From NCBI RefSeq assembly GCF_002994745.2, contig NC_037088.1, positions 63,630,397-63,694,396 on the forward strand: 64,000 nucleotides of DNA. The letters run 5' to 3'. The first letter of the stretch is position 1, and the number at the start of each line of letters is the position of its first letter. This document shows, piece by piece, positions 22,879 through 35,246 of this stretch. Source of the DNA: Rosa chinensis (Eukaryota > Streptophyta > Magnoliopsida > Rosales > Rosaceae). The position numbers and the translations under genes are program-made. The notes beneath the pieces were generated by a model. The model saw nothing but the letters and a program-made list of their open reading frames with translations, ran no database searches and was not told the DNA's origin.

Positions 22879-23446
22879 TGAATTTTACGCATAAAAGATA
22901 TTGCCATAAAACAATAAAATACATACAAATGGATGAACGAATTCTAATTTGATGAATATCAATAGCATAAATGTATTGTGTCAAAGTTTAGTAGCATAAT
23001 TTGATGAAATTCACTAGCATAAATATAAAATATGGTCAGTCGGTATGTAATTATAGGAATCAAAATCGATTCATCATCAAAGCAAACATGGTCAGTAGCT
23101 ATATAATTACATGAATCAAATTCAATAGCATAAATATGGTCAGTATTTCAGTACCTATGTAATTATAGGAATCAAAGCATCATCGATTCATCATCAAACA
23201 TTCAAACATCACGACCCAAGAAAGGCAAAAAAAAAAAAAAAAAAAAAGAAGACTTACTTGATTGTCAATGATCGAAAGAACAAAATTGCTTTCAAATTTT
23301 CAATTTCAATTGCCAATATAAAGAGAGATATGGAAGCTCTTCTCCAACATTGGGAATTTGGGACTTGGGAGAACGATGTCGGTCGAAGACTAATCGACAT
23401 CTTCTAACTCGTACTCCTATTTGAACTGTGCGTAAGATTTTTTTTT

Positions 23447-25570
23447 GGGCTAAATACTGACTACTACCCTGTAGTTTGGGTCTAAAATCAATTCAATCCC
23501 TAAACTTCTAATTTCATCAAGAACACCCCTGCACCTTCAATTTTGTTCTAATAGGTCCAATTTGTTAGTCTTCCGACAATTGAGTTATTTGATTTGTTAA
23601 TGTGGCTCATATATGGCCTATGATTTATGATGTGATGTTGAGGAGGCCATGTTAGCATTAAAGCCACCCTCAAGTGCAAGAGGTACAAGTTATAGAATAG
23701 GGGATTAAGTAAGGATGTCGAACCCACGAGGATTGGTAAATCCTTTCCTAGCTAGGGAAAACCTAAGGAAAAACTAGAAGAATATGCAAATGTACAATCA
23801 CAAACAAAGGCTCACAAGTGAACCAAAGTTCATGGTGAGTATGTGCAAGATGGTGTGTAGAGATTTGATTTTGATTTTGAGATTGGTTTCTATTCAAATT
23901 GAAACAATGAAAGCAAGTAATATAAACTAACCTAAACAAAACAAGTTGTTATCAAATGGATGGGAGTTAGGGCATCGGGTTTCACCTTTTGCCTCCCTTG
24001 CAAGCATTAAAGCAATTGAATATGAATGATGCAAAGCTAATTGTCCAACTACCCTCTTAGCATCCGGATAGGACTACTAAGGCTTAAACCCCTTTAATTT
24101 TATTAACTCTAACCGGATAAGTCTAGAGCTAACTATCTAGAGACAAATTCAATTACCGGATAGGTCTCAATCATTTGCCCCTAAATGCATAAAGCTTAGA
24201 GTTTAGGTAACCAAGCAAGCAAACCAATCCTATCTCTAGGTGATTTTAGCTCACTACCCTCACATGCACACATGGTGTGCTTTCATGCTCCCTTTTTGCC
24301 TAGAGGTAATCAATCTCTAGGAAAAACTTCATGTCATGGCAAACACATAACTCAAATTGATTAGGTCTAAGTAATGCATTCAACTATTGACTTAGCATGT
24401 GAGAATGACAACATGAATTTTCATCAATTTATAAACAAAAGCATCAATCCAAGCAAGTTTGGCTAGGGCTTTCAACCCTAGCCCCAACTAGTTCACTACT
24501 CACACATAGCTAGATACACAAGCTTCAACATTCTATTAAACATCAAATACATAAAGAGATAGAGAGTAAAGGGTGACTATTGATGATGCCGGAAGAGGTG
24601 GTGGAGATGGGTCTCCAAGAACATGATGTGGTGGTAGTCACCTCCTTCTCCTTGCTCCAAGCTCTTGATATCGGTAAGAATAGTGAAATTTGGGATCTCT
24701 AAGATGAGTTGTGGTGTTGAATGGTGGAGGAAATGAAGGTTGTAGTGGTGGAAATGGAGGTTTTAGAGGTGGAGATGGTGGTTTTAGTGGTGGAAATGGT
24801 GGTGTCTTCTCTAGAGAGAAAAATGGATCTTGGATAGGATGAAGATGATTGAATGGAGTCAAGAATTCTGAATAATTGGTCTTTGGCCTCTTTTTGATCA
24901 GCTAGGTGTGTCATCTTTGGTCCCCAAGTGTGCAAGAGATGCTCTTACACCATTGTCCCCCAAATGGTCCCAAATTGGCAAGGTGATAAAAGGACAAGGT
25001 GTAAGGAGATATTTGAATTTCAAGTGATGGGAGATTCTCACCACCATGGTCCTCCTTTGCTGGAGAAAAGACCCTCCATGAGTGGCGGCTCGCCGGAAAA
25101 GTTTGCCGAAAAAGTCGCCGGAAAAATCGCCGGAAAAGTCGATTTGCAATTTTCTTCCAATCTCCATGTCTTCTTCCCCTAGCTTCAAATCTCCACATTT
25201 CAAGCCTCAAATAGTCATTTTATTCTCAATGCAAGGTTTCCTACAAATAAAAGGAAATGGATTAAAAAAAGTAAAATAGCATGGAAGACAAATCAATTTT
25301 CATAATTATGGGGCACAATTGCGTAAGTAATTTGTGACTCAACAGGCCAGCAAAGTCAATTTTGGAGTGAGTGCTACTATTAGAAATCTATCAAATAAAT
25401 AGTTTTTGAACAAATAATCCAACTATAACTTGAACTCATAACAGAATATTAATGAATTGGACCTATTAAATCAAAATTGAAAGTACAGAGGTGTTTTTAA
25501 TGAAATTAGAAGTCCAAGGACTGAATTGATTTTAGACCTAAACCACAGGGTAGTAACCAGTATTTAGCCC
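23447..25570. mobile_element. Nested long-TIR element (MULE-like)
   Basis: 2124-bp insertion with terminal inverted repeats of about 117 bp (23447-23563 and 25454-25570). Both start GGGCTAAATACTG and share GGTCTAAAATCAATTCA. It sits in a T-run, so the target duplication is ambiguous but compatible with 9 bp. No transposase is visible. The interior 23650-25310 includes the phrase ATGTCGAACCCACGAGGATT, which recurs in plant LTR-retroelement ends, so part may be a further nested LTR fragment. I could not fix its borders. Confidence 0.78.
24715..24805. repeat. GGTGGAAATGG-type minisatellite
   Basis: Imperfect tandem units of about 21-24 bp built on GGTGGAAATGGTGGTTTTAG, inside the nested long-TIR element. 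Either strand encodes a low-complexity peptide only. Confidence 0.65.
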
Positions 25571-25809
25571 TTTTTTCTTCTTCTTTATTTAGTCTTAAAA
25601 CGACCTCGTTTTGAGTTGGTATCAAAGTTATAAAAAAAAAATGATCACGTTTCAGTCATATTCTTCCCCAAATTCTGGGTTTTGCCTTTTTCTGCCATTT
25701 TTTCATGGCTTCCTTCAGCCAATATATATAACTCAGGGTAAAGAACAAAAAACACAGCCTAGGCAAGTGCCTAAGTGGGCCTATATATGAATCCGCCCCT
25801 GACCTCTGT

Positions 25810-26502
25810 ATGTAGTATTACTTTCATGAAAGCTCGGTGCGCGCGCAGGTCAACTCTGACTGACCACAAAGAAGAGCTTCTACGATTAGGGTTTACTCTA
25901 GACTCTAGTAGGATCAAGAGCTTAAGGAGAAAATACAAAGGTACTTCAAAAAGATACTTTCTCTTTACCTACCAATCTTAGGCGATCAATATATTTATAC
26001 GGTCGACTTCTTCGGTTTTGGAGGGATAAAATTGATTTAGGGAGTTGTAGGGGTGTTTGTAAATTAATCTTATAGTAATTTGTTAGTATCATTATGATTC
26101 ACTTCTCAAGGCATGATCTGAGATTTTTAGTATTCCGCCCTTAACTTTATATCTCTTCTTTTGTCATGAGAAGTTACTAAATTACCAATTTTATAGCTTC
26201 CATAGTGAAAATCTAACAAATCAAATTCTGGTAAAAAAAAATTGTACAGAAATGCAAGTGCTTCGTTATACTTCATCAGAGATTAACCCTTTCGTATAGT
26301 AAAAAGCAAATTTCACTTCAAGTTGGTCAAATAGTTTACTTGATCTTTTTTTTTTTGGACAAACTTGATATTGTTAGTTTGTAAATTGTAATAGATTAGA
26401 CCTCTAGAACTACACATTTAGTTGAATGGAACCGATTTTTTCTAATATTGTTTCTTGTCTTCATCCCAAAAGGTGAAAAAGTAATGAACAAGGATACAAA
26501 GT
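25810..26502. other. Intergenic, nothing recognised
   Basis: Single-copy-looking AT-rich DNA right of the array. No coding motif, repeat or RNA gene was seen. Confidence 0.45.
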
Positions 26503-26505
26503 TAA

Positions 26506-27404
26506 GGCTATCTCCAGTAGGAAAGGGCTATATTGGGGCCAGGGCTATAATTTAGCCCCAGAAATATTATTTTTTATTCTTGAAATAGTGAACCATCTCT
26601 AGTAAGGCAAGGGCTAAATTTTAGCACTTTCAAGTATTTTATATTTTTAAATTATGTCACTGACCATGTCACTAACCAAGTAACTGTAACTGGTCATATA
26701 ACTGGTCATGTCACTAACCAAGTAACTGTAACTGATCACGTAACTGACCAAGTAACTGTAACTGGTCATGTAACTGGTCACGTAACTGACCATGTCACTG
26801 TCACTAACCAAGTAACTGTAACTGGTCACGTAACTGACCATGTTACTGACCAAGTAACTGTGAGCACACTCTTATATTACAAGATCATGACTGTGAGTTT
26901 CTTCAAATTAAACAACTCTGTACCTACCACTTGATTTATCCAACTTAATGATATCCAAGCAGATTATAGCAAAGAGAATCCAAGCAGAGAAGCCGAGTCT
27001 CTACATTTCTACATAACTTGAACAATTTATTAAGAAAAGATTGACCGAATTGATAAAATAACCAAACTATTCGTCATCTTCGGATGTCATACGTGGATGA
27101 TAGTCGTCTTCGGTTGCCATACGTGGATAGTAGTAGTTGGATGTTGTGGCGGAATTAAGAAACAACTCACGTGCCCTTAGCCTTTCAAGAGCTTCCCTCT
27201 TCTTCCCATCAAAATATGTCTTGCTAGCTCCTTGGGTCTGCTGCTGGGACCACAAATTCTGGACTAGGCTAGCCAAAGGGCTAAACATAGCCCTTTCACC
27301 AGCCCGATGGCATTTTCATGGCCCTTCTAAAACTTGCTATTGGAGCTTAAATAAGGGCTAAATTATAGCTTTTGGCCCTCTAGACCTCCTTATTGGAGGT
27401 GGCC
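26506..27404. mobile_element. PIF/Harbinger-type non-autonomous element
   Basis: 899-bp element with ends GGCTATCTCCAGTAGG and, inverted, GGCCACCTCCAATAAGG. It is flanked by the 3-bp duplication TAA (26503-26505 and 27405-27407). Three-base TWA sites and GGC..CTCCA ends are typical of PIF/Harbinger. No DDE transposase is present. A 73-codon minus-strand frame (27288-27067, FDGKKREALERLRARE) might derive from an accessory gene of the family, but I do not recognise it. Confidence 0.82.
26655..26862. repeat. GTAACTGGTCAC minisatellite
   Basis: About 200 bp of 12-bp units alternating GTAACTGGTCAC, GTAACTGACCAA and shortened GTAACT forms, inside the Harbinger element. Confidence 0.85.
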
Positions 27405-27407
27405 TAA

Positions 27408-28260
27408 TTTATGGCATTTTGATCTTGTAACAGTGAAAAGATTGCTTTGCAGTCTTAGAATTTGTGCTTTTCAAATGGTTTCCTAAATTAACCCTGCAAT
27501 TTCTGGGTGCCGACTCCCTCACACTCTCTGCTTCACTTGTTATGGAATTAATAATAGCGACTCTTCCATGATATCCTGTAAAGCTGAGGATATATTTATT
27601 TGTACGTCTTTAAAAAAAAAAGTAAAGAAATTGGACCCCATACATATATAGAGAGTCTGCTGTTGGCAGAACCGGCTAGCCTAGCCTGCATCTGTGGGTT
27701 GCTGCCCCAAAATAATCATATTTACAACTTAACTAGATCAGCCTGAGATTGAGAAGAAATGTATACGTTATAGATCGAGGTGAATTTAAGTCACATACGT
27801 ACACTAATTTAGGAGAGATATATCTACTCGAACCTGTATGAATTTCTATATGACTATGGCCTCCTCCGTCTTCTCTTCTCCTAAATCAGATTAATATGGC
27901 CATGAAGAAATGTATACGTTATAGAGCTCTGATTATGACAGATATATCTACTCGATCCTCACTATTATTCTCGTATGCGTCCAATTTTTTTAGAAATGAC
28001 CACGAGTGTTTAAAACTTAAACGATTAATCAAATACGTCAAACATATCTTGAATCCTTAATTACTCCAGGACTTGCTTCCCAAGAAAAGTTGCACCAAGA
28101 CCTCGTCGTCTTCGAAATCGTCCAGTAGCGTTTCAAAAGTCCAGCTTCAAGTTTTCTTGAATTCCATAGCGGAGTAGGCTGCAATGAACCAATGCATTTG
28201 TAGACCAACAAATGCCGTCAGGTTTTCTGTTAGATTGACCCCGTCAACTCGCATAGGACA
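27408..28260. other. Intergenic, short internal repeat only
   Basis: No gene recognised. AAGAAATGTATACGTTATAG occurs twice (near 27750 and 27904), each copy within about 70 bp of a GATATATCTACTCGA block, indicating a local duplication of about 150 bp. Confidence 0.5.
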
Positions 28261-30091
28261 GGAAAGATGAAACTGTTATTCCTGTTGTTACCAGAGGGGG
28301 CTTTTAAGGAAGAAGGATTAAGGCATGTGCATCGAGGAAGAGAGCGGGTTTTCATCGGACTTGGCTACTATAGCCGAGCGCTTCGCTTCTTCCTCTACCT
28401 ATCCAACAATAATTCAATTCAATCCAAATGCAAATGGGTTGTACGTTGTTGGGTGCTAATCACTCTCTCAATCCAAAACCCAGTCAAGTCTGCCTCTCTC
28501 TCTCTCTCAAACGACCTCCGCGTGCATCTCCAATACTGCTCCTCTCTCTCAATCAAAACTTTCTCTTCTTTTTAGTCTGGGTTGTTACAAAATCCGACAA
28601 CATTAGAATTACGTATACGTGGTGCCTGAGTTCTCCGACGACGATAATCAAATAACTGTCTGGTTCTTTTCTCAAACAATCCCCACCCACTTTTTTTCAT
28701 CCTGCAAACTACAACACTCTGCACGAGGTACCTCTCTCTCTCTCTCCCTCTCCTATTATCACCTGTTTTTGTAATATTTTGTTTGTGAAAGCCCCTTGCT
28801 TCAGTTCCATTGAATTCTAATTTCGCTGGGCAATGTATATAAAACTCATGATCACTCAAGTACCCAATTTCAATTTACTTGTATTTCATCCACTTGCTCA
28901 TAGTTTTATTGAGAATTGAAGTTTGGATTGCTGTGGGTTGTAGTTAGTTATTCCGGTATTAGATTGTTAAGAGCTTGTGCTTTTATACTATGGTGTGCAA
29001 TTTTGCTCTCAACTATTCTTGATTATGATGAAATTTCCATTCTAAAGAAACTTTCAGGTTTGCTCATATGTTTGATTTTGCAAAGAGGATATCTTGGTTT
29101 CATATTATTTATATTGGGATACTGGTAATGATTTTTGATACTTCTACTCACATTGGAATTCTAGTGTTCTTAGCTGAAGTGTTAGGATTATATTTGTTTT
29201 CTTGAGAGGTCATGATTTGGACTCCAAATCAGTTCAAACTTGAAAAAATGATGGATGATACTGAATGTTTTTCATTTGTTGGCAGGATGGTAGTTTTAGG
29301 TTAATCTAGAACTTTGATTGCATGGACTTCTTGGACTTCTTATAATAAGTTTCAAGTTATTCAGTAGCAAGCAGCTTTGGAGGACAGTAAAAATAAGGTC
29401 AACTTACGTTTTATAGCCTTGGAGGCTTGGATTGGAGCATTAGAATTTGAGATTGTAAGATATAGTTGAAAGCTCCTTTTAGTTGTATCTTGTATCTTCA
29501 TATATCAGGGGTGGTTAATTTTCTGAAACTGGTTTAGGGGAAGTTTTTTCCCAATTTTTTTAGTGAGCTTGTTAGATTCTCTGGTTATGCATGTTAAGCT
29601 TTCAGGTCGATTGGCAAAGTTTTCAGGTTGCTACTTCACCTCAGATACCTGCAATTCCTCAAAACAACCTGCAAAAAAAAATAGGGGGGGTTTTAATTTC
29701 CTCATTGTTGTTAAACAGAAGATGTGTCCCTATACACTAGTGTATTTTCTTATTATAGATTAAAAAATAGAGTAACTTACGCAGCGCTGGTATCAAATTA
29801 CCTCCTTCTTCTTTTCTTTTTTTTCTTTTTTTCAACTTACTACTGAATGCCATTTTGGTCATACACTTATTTATTTTTTGGTTTTGAATGGAAAAACCTG
29901 AAATCATGAGTCCTTCTTTTTAGTTACTCAATTGTACTTTCATTTTATTCATAGTTTAACATTTACTAACTATTACTATATGGGTTGTTTCTCAGAATTT
30001 GTTAGGGTTGTGTTGTCAGTAACAGTGTAATCTGATTTCAGGTTGATAAAGCTTTTCTAAAGCAGCTCAAACTGTTCCAAAGTTAATTTTT

Positions 30092-30537
30092 TCAACTTAG
30101 CTTTCATTTTGTTATTAAGATTTGGTTGTAATCAATTTAATTGTGATTTGTATTCTTATGGATTTTGTGGCAATTTTGGTTGAAAGAACAGGGAATGGTA
30201 AGAGACTTGGAAATGGAGGATTTCATACATGAAAGCTTTGGAAATGTTATCCCCTCAAGGTATGAAATCCTGGATCCATCATTTTTGTTTTTGTTTTCCC
30301 ATATAGGTAGGAACATAGGCGATAATGAAAGCAAAGAAGTCTACAATAGTTTCTTACTGAAAAACTGTCCGAGTTATATAACAGTAGATAGGCACAGATT
30401 GTGGTAGCTGTCAGAAAGTCATATATTTTCTCAGTGGAACCAAATTGTTTATATCAGTGATATCGAACAAAATTAGACTGACAGGAGATAGAAAATTTGG
30501 TAAGATTTGTGTCCTACAGAGGTTGTGCTAATGGTTT
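30092..30537 (+). repeat. Exon-containing segment, original copy
   Basis: About 446 bp holding the exon that starts MVRDLEMEDF, with parts of both flanking introns. A near-identical direct copy lies at 31904-32355, where it starts four bases after the donor site of the exon ending ILDHR. Confidence 0.88.
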
Positions 30538-31903
30538 CTTGGTTTGCCTTTTTCTCTGTTTAGCTATTATGTTCTTCATTATGGAATATATTGTATATCA
30601 ATAACTTTGTTTGGATATACTCTATTTGACCTCATTTTAATGAATGCTTGACATTTCCAGCTACATGTTTTGATTCTTAAACGGTCTGCATTGATATTTG
30701 AGTGTGGTATATGCTCTGGTCAACCTTTCGCCTAATCTTTTGCTCGTGGTTTTATGACCTTATGCCCTCAGAATAGATGCTGAAGCCTGCAGCATAAGGG
30801 AGGAACTTGATATACTGATGACACTGCAGCAGCCTTTAAGTGGAAGTTGTAACAATTCATTGGAGACAGCAAAAATATGCAACGGTAGAGGTATACTTGA
30901 TTTTCCTGCTTAGGCAAATAAGCATAAAATCCATATAAACAGATCCGTACTGCACAAATGTTGTTTAAGATAATTTTTATACATGATCTAACTGAATTTC
31001 CATTTTAGTAAGGCACCCGATTTCTGTGTGCATGCTTGTTCTAATTTGTCTTCCGATTTTTCTATGCCTCTGTAATAACCATTTAATATTAGGTGCTCCC
31101 ATTTATCACATCAAAAGGCACAACATACATTTTTGCTTGCTGTATTTTATCTCTTTATTCACAACTAAGCACTTCTGTTGGTCCTTTTTTTTTTAATAGT
31201 GGACCATGTTCAATCAGTTTTCTCAAACATGGTCTCAGATAATTTTTCAAGGAAGGAAAAAAATGTGAATGGAGTCTTTGGGTTCAGTATGTTTCAGTTG
31301 TGCTAAACTACCTGTACGGTTCAGGCAGTTGAACTTGCCCATTAGTGATACTTGTACCTGATACAGTTGTGTTGATATAAATTTATTTCTTTATTTAACT
31401 AAAGAAGTTGTGACTCATCAAAACTGAAAGCTCTAATTTCCTTTCAGAATTTAAAAGCAGCACTCGTAGAAATTCAACTATGTTCCAGGTTGGTGTCTCT
31501 GTTACTAAAGAAGAAATCCTTGAACAATGGGGACTCACCTGAGCTGCACACTGAAAAGGTCCCAGTTTGATGTCATTTCAGCTATCCAGTAAAAGGGCGT
31601 TAGAACAAGCATTTCTTGGTTGCAATGGATAAAAATAGTACCAAATAGGCAAATATTAAGATACAAAATTTGAATTATACTATAAAAGTTCATCTAAATG
31701 CTGTACTTTATTCATTTATCTGAAAACTGAGTGATTCCTTTGAGGGGTACTGCATGTGCTTAGTTAATAATGAACAATCTTCTTTTTCCATATTACTATT
31801 GAACTCTCCTCTTTTAAATTCCAGGTCGAAAAATTGAAAGTATTATCAGAATCTCTTGCTAATTCCACCTCACAAGCAGAAAAGCGCATTTTGGACCACA
31901 GGT

Positions 31904-32355
31904 TTGAACTTAGCTTTCATTTTGTTATTAAGATTTGGTTGTATTCAATTTAATTGTGATTTGTATTCTTATGGATTTTGTGGCAATTTTGGTTGAAAGA
32001 ACAGGGAATGGTAAGAGACTTGGAAATGGAGGATTTCATACATGAAAGCTTTGGAAATGTTATCCCCTCAAGGTATGAAATCCTGGATCCATCATTTTTT
32101 GTTTTGTTTTCCCATATAGGTAGGAACATATGCGATAATGAAAGCAAAGAAGTCTACAATAGTTTCTTACTGAAAATCTGTCCGAGTTATATAATAGTAG
32201 ATAGGCACAGATTGTGGTAGCTGTCAGAAAGTCATATATTTTCTCAGTGGAACCAAATTGTTTATATCAGTGATATCAAACAAAATTAGACTGACAGGAG
32301 ATAGAAAATTTGGTAAGATTTATGTGTCCTACAGAGGTTGTGCTAATGGTTTCAT
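31904..32355 (+). repeat. Exon-containing segment, duplicated copy
   Basis: Direct copy of 30092-30537 with few substitutions, for example GTTGTATTC for GTTGTAATC. The exon is intact (32008-32072) but placed out of order, downstream of exons that should follow it. Splicing it in would scramble the coiled coil. Confidence 0.88.
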
Positions 32356-33600
32356 CTATTCAAGATGTGTACAAGTGTAAGCTACACTCTATATTTGGCT
32401 TCATTTTATTGAATGTTTCTATACTTCCTTGTGGGTGCTTCTTTGTTTAATCCTTCTTATAATTTGTTCTAATTTTTCTTTTCAATTAGTGTAATTGTAT
32501 ATTTTCCCGTCTTTCTCTTGAGTGGGTGAGTAAATCCCCTATTCAATATTTGAATTCAGCATCATCTCATCAAGCTTTTCATGTAGCCTTGTGGGTTCTT
32601 TACTTTCTGTTTTACCAATTTGGAGTTAGCTCTATACTGCTGCTGCTAATAAAATGAAATTGAAAAGCGAAACTTTTGCACCAGGAGCTCTTAAAAGTTG
32701 ACATTTTGACTCGTTTGATAATTTCAGAGTATGTAGTGCGTACACAATACACGCATATTGTAGCTACTGCTCTCTCATTCTATTGCTTAATCTACTTAAT
32801 GAGGTCATGGAAAGGGATTCTCTTAGGATTGCAATATTTCCTAAAAAATTGTGGTACCATTTGTCTGTTTTCAGTTTTTTGCTTTCTGTTCAGCGCACTT
32901 CTATGTTGGTTTTGATAAGACCACCTTTTAAATAGATTAAGAGATTAGTGCAGAAAAAAATACACTAGAAAAGACCACCTCTTGTTCGAGGCACTTAGAA
33001 AAGTGATGATCATCTCCATTTAGATATGCAGCTAGAAACATTGATGCATATTTTCTCTTCATTACAGAATTTCATTGTAGGTTAATTGTTAGCTAGGTGG
33101 ATGGGAATACTCGTAAAATAACACAAGAAAAGTACTAAGAATAGGTATTTCACCTAAGAAGCTAGTCAATACATGCAATTTTTTTCTAGGTTAAATGTAT
33201 ACTGGACGCTGCTTGCTCAAAGTTCATTTCATGGAGCAATGGCAAGGTTCACAGGCTTTTTAGTTAGGTTTGTAGTTATCCTTTCTCTTACAACTTTACA
33301 AGTTTGTTTATTGTCACACTTGAATGGTGGAAGCTTCTACTTTAACTTCATCGTCTTAGTATGTATCTCATTCAAAAAGTTGCTCTTAGAGTTTGAAGTT
33401 AAGACTCACATATTGATCTTTTTTTGCTTTGATATACAGCATATTACTGAGAGCCAGAACCAGGTTGTGATTACCGATAGGATCTGGGCCACAGCTCCTT
33501 TCTTCAACCAACCAACCAACCGAGCTTCTTGAACCCCAAAGATGTTGATGAAGTCCAAAAAGAGGAAGAGCCTCCAACTCAACTGCTAGACAGGGAAAAT

Positions 33601-35100
33601 TGTAAAGCTAGCAAGTACTGAAGACATTCCTGGCATGATATGAAAACACAAGACTGTTTTATTCGAAACCTTCTGTTAGAATCACTAGTATTCAGATCTT
33701 TGGTTGATGCCCTACTGACCCAGAATGTTGATGGGAATTCACATTTTTGACTGCTAGTATCATCTGTGGAGCATAATTGTTTGTTGTTGTATCAGATGAA
33801 TTCAATTCACCATGCCCTACCGAAGAGATTTCCGCTTAAAATGTTCATTTGATATAAGCAATACTAGCATATCTGGAATGGGATTAGCATTCTAATTAAG
33901 CTCCATCCTGTACGAGTTTGTAATTACTTAGGTCATTGCATATTTTTGACAAGTGCTGCTACTGGCCATTTGTTCTGTTGGATAGTTTTGGGTGCTTAGC
34001 AGTAGATAGTAGTTTGGATGTTTAACAGGAGCTGCTATGCCATCTGTTCTGTTTCATTTTTATGCTTTCGTCTTAAAATTGAGTCTAGTATATTCATCCT
34101 TTACACATTTCCTGCAATGCGGTAACACAATTATTTCATTGTATCTGCACAGCCATACCAAACAGTCATAGTGGCATGGTCATTCATTGTTTTGTGATAT
34201 ATCATGTGTAGGGCTTGTTTGTGAGTTTCTAACCGTATTTGTTCATTTGAAGGTCTCTAATACATTATGTACCTTGCGGACTAACTACTTCGTATGTATT
34301 ATGAGTTATATGTCATGAATGATTCATTCTACTGTGCGCTAGTTTTTCAATCTTCACTTGCACTGATAGATTTTTCTTGGTTGAAAAGAAATTTGAAATC
34401 ATTATTCTAGTTTGCAATTGAAATTTAATGCTCACATCCAAATGTTGAAACTTAAACTCTCAAGGTATGGGCAGAACCAGGTTTCATCAACTTGTCAGTC
34501 ATATAGCTCATGTGGGGCAATAATATGGAGCTCAAGGAGGTGATGGGATTGAGCAGCGTAATTGAATGGTTGGCTGAAGCTGAATTTCAAATGAATAAAG
34601 ACTGATATACTTAGAAAGTTTCCATAGCATTCAAAATTGGTATAAATCATAAAATCCCACAAACAAAGTCCACTGGTAGCATCTTGATCAGAGCTGAGTC
34701 TTCGGTCAGGCATAATTTTAGGTACAGATCATAAAATTCCAAGAACAAAGTAGACTGGTAGCATCTTGTTGGTTAATCAAAGCCAGTCGTACACTAAACA
34801 AAGCACACTAATATCAGATTATCAGTAAACAAAAAAAATGACATAGTTCAAAGTTTCTTGTTCTACATGTCCTCTTCAATAGTGTCCATGTGCTTGTTCA
34901 AAAGCTCCTCTTCAATAATAGGCTCCAAGTGCTGCTTGCTCAAAAGCTGGCTGATAAAAGACAACAAATTAAACACACAACTCCTAAAAATTGGGTGAAC
35001 GAATAGTATTTTATTGGAGATAGAAAATCAAGACGAAGTGATTACCTGGGATTGCTAGAAGACTCAGCTCTGATCACCATCCAATAGGATAAGGAGGCCA
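33601..35100. other. Intergenic with a 97-bp-spaced duplication
   Basis: No gene recognised. Around 34640-34695 and 34727-34780 two similar blocks (ATCATAAAATYCCAMRAACA, then CTGGTAGCATCTTG) repeat directly. The rest is AT-rich. Confidence 0.5.
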
Positions 35101-35105
35101 AAGCC

Positions 35106-35246
35106 TTATTTGACAAATTTATGCAAGTTCAGGCCGTCTTTAAACACGTCATATATCAATCTCTTGCCTATAAGCATCTCAAATAGCAGGATTTCATAGC
35201 TATAGATGTCACCACTTGTTGACACCTCCATTCCTATGCCATACTC
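35106..35246 (-). pseudogene. LRR receptor kinase, kinase-domain fragment
   Basis: The minus strand encodes EYGIGMEVSTSGDIYSYEIL followed by LFEMLIGKR and KDGLNLHKFVK, then a stop. This matches subdomains VIII-IX of Xa21/EFR-type LRR receptor-like kinases, where the family reads PEYGxGxEVSTxGDVYSYGILLLEM and (F)KDGLNLHxFV. Only about 46 codons remain; the APE lead-in, the conserved Gly of YSYG (here Glu) and the C-terminal lobe are lost. It is a relic just downstream of the DUF21 relic on the same strand. Confidence 0.85.

Larger units (their letters stand above)
22400..25801 (-). mobile_element. hAT derivative, array copy 6, with nested long-TIR element
   Basis: Rightmost copy, 3402 bp because of a 2.1-kb insertion at 23447-25570. 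Left flank CCCTCTGT (22392-22399) and right flank ACCTCTGT (25802-25809) agree in seven of eight bases. This copy therefore retains a target duplication of its own, distinct from AATCCAAG of copy 1. Confidence 0.9.
28262..33600 (+). pseudogene. Coiled-coil protein gene, apparently broken
   Basis: Several plus-strand exons with matching splice signals can be traced. 30195-30259 reads MVRDLEMEDFIHESFG and on to VIPS. 30772-30890 reads IDAEACSIREELDILM, joining in phase to give PSRIDAE. 31448-31558 reads NLKAALVEIQLCSRLVSLLL. 31824-31900 reads VEKLKVLSESLANST and on to ILDHR, continuing in phase from HTEK. The joined text is a Leu-rich, charged coiled coil; I do not recognise the family. A CT-rich leader lies at 28440-28760. 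The phase between exons 2 and 3 does not match, so an exon may be missing. After 31903 a copied segment interrupts the gene, and no further convincing exon follows. The ends given are approximate. Confidence 0.6.

Noticed and set aside
24638..25279. Overlapping frames on both strands in the nested long-TIR element
   Set aside because: Low-complexity repeats and out-of-frame shadows, with no domain recognised.
12658..25801. Regularly spaced repeats as a CRISPR-like array
   Set aside because: Units are 1.7 kb transposon-plus-spacer blocks in a plant genome; nothing resembles short repeats with unique spacers.
26647..26853. Minus-strand frame with SYLVS repeats
   Set aside because: Translation of the 12-bp minisatellite in the Harbinger element.
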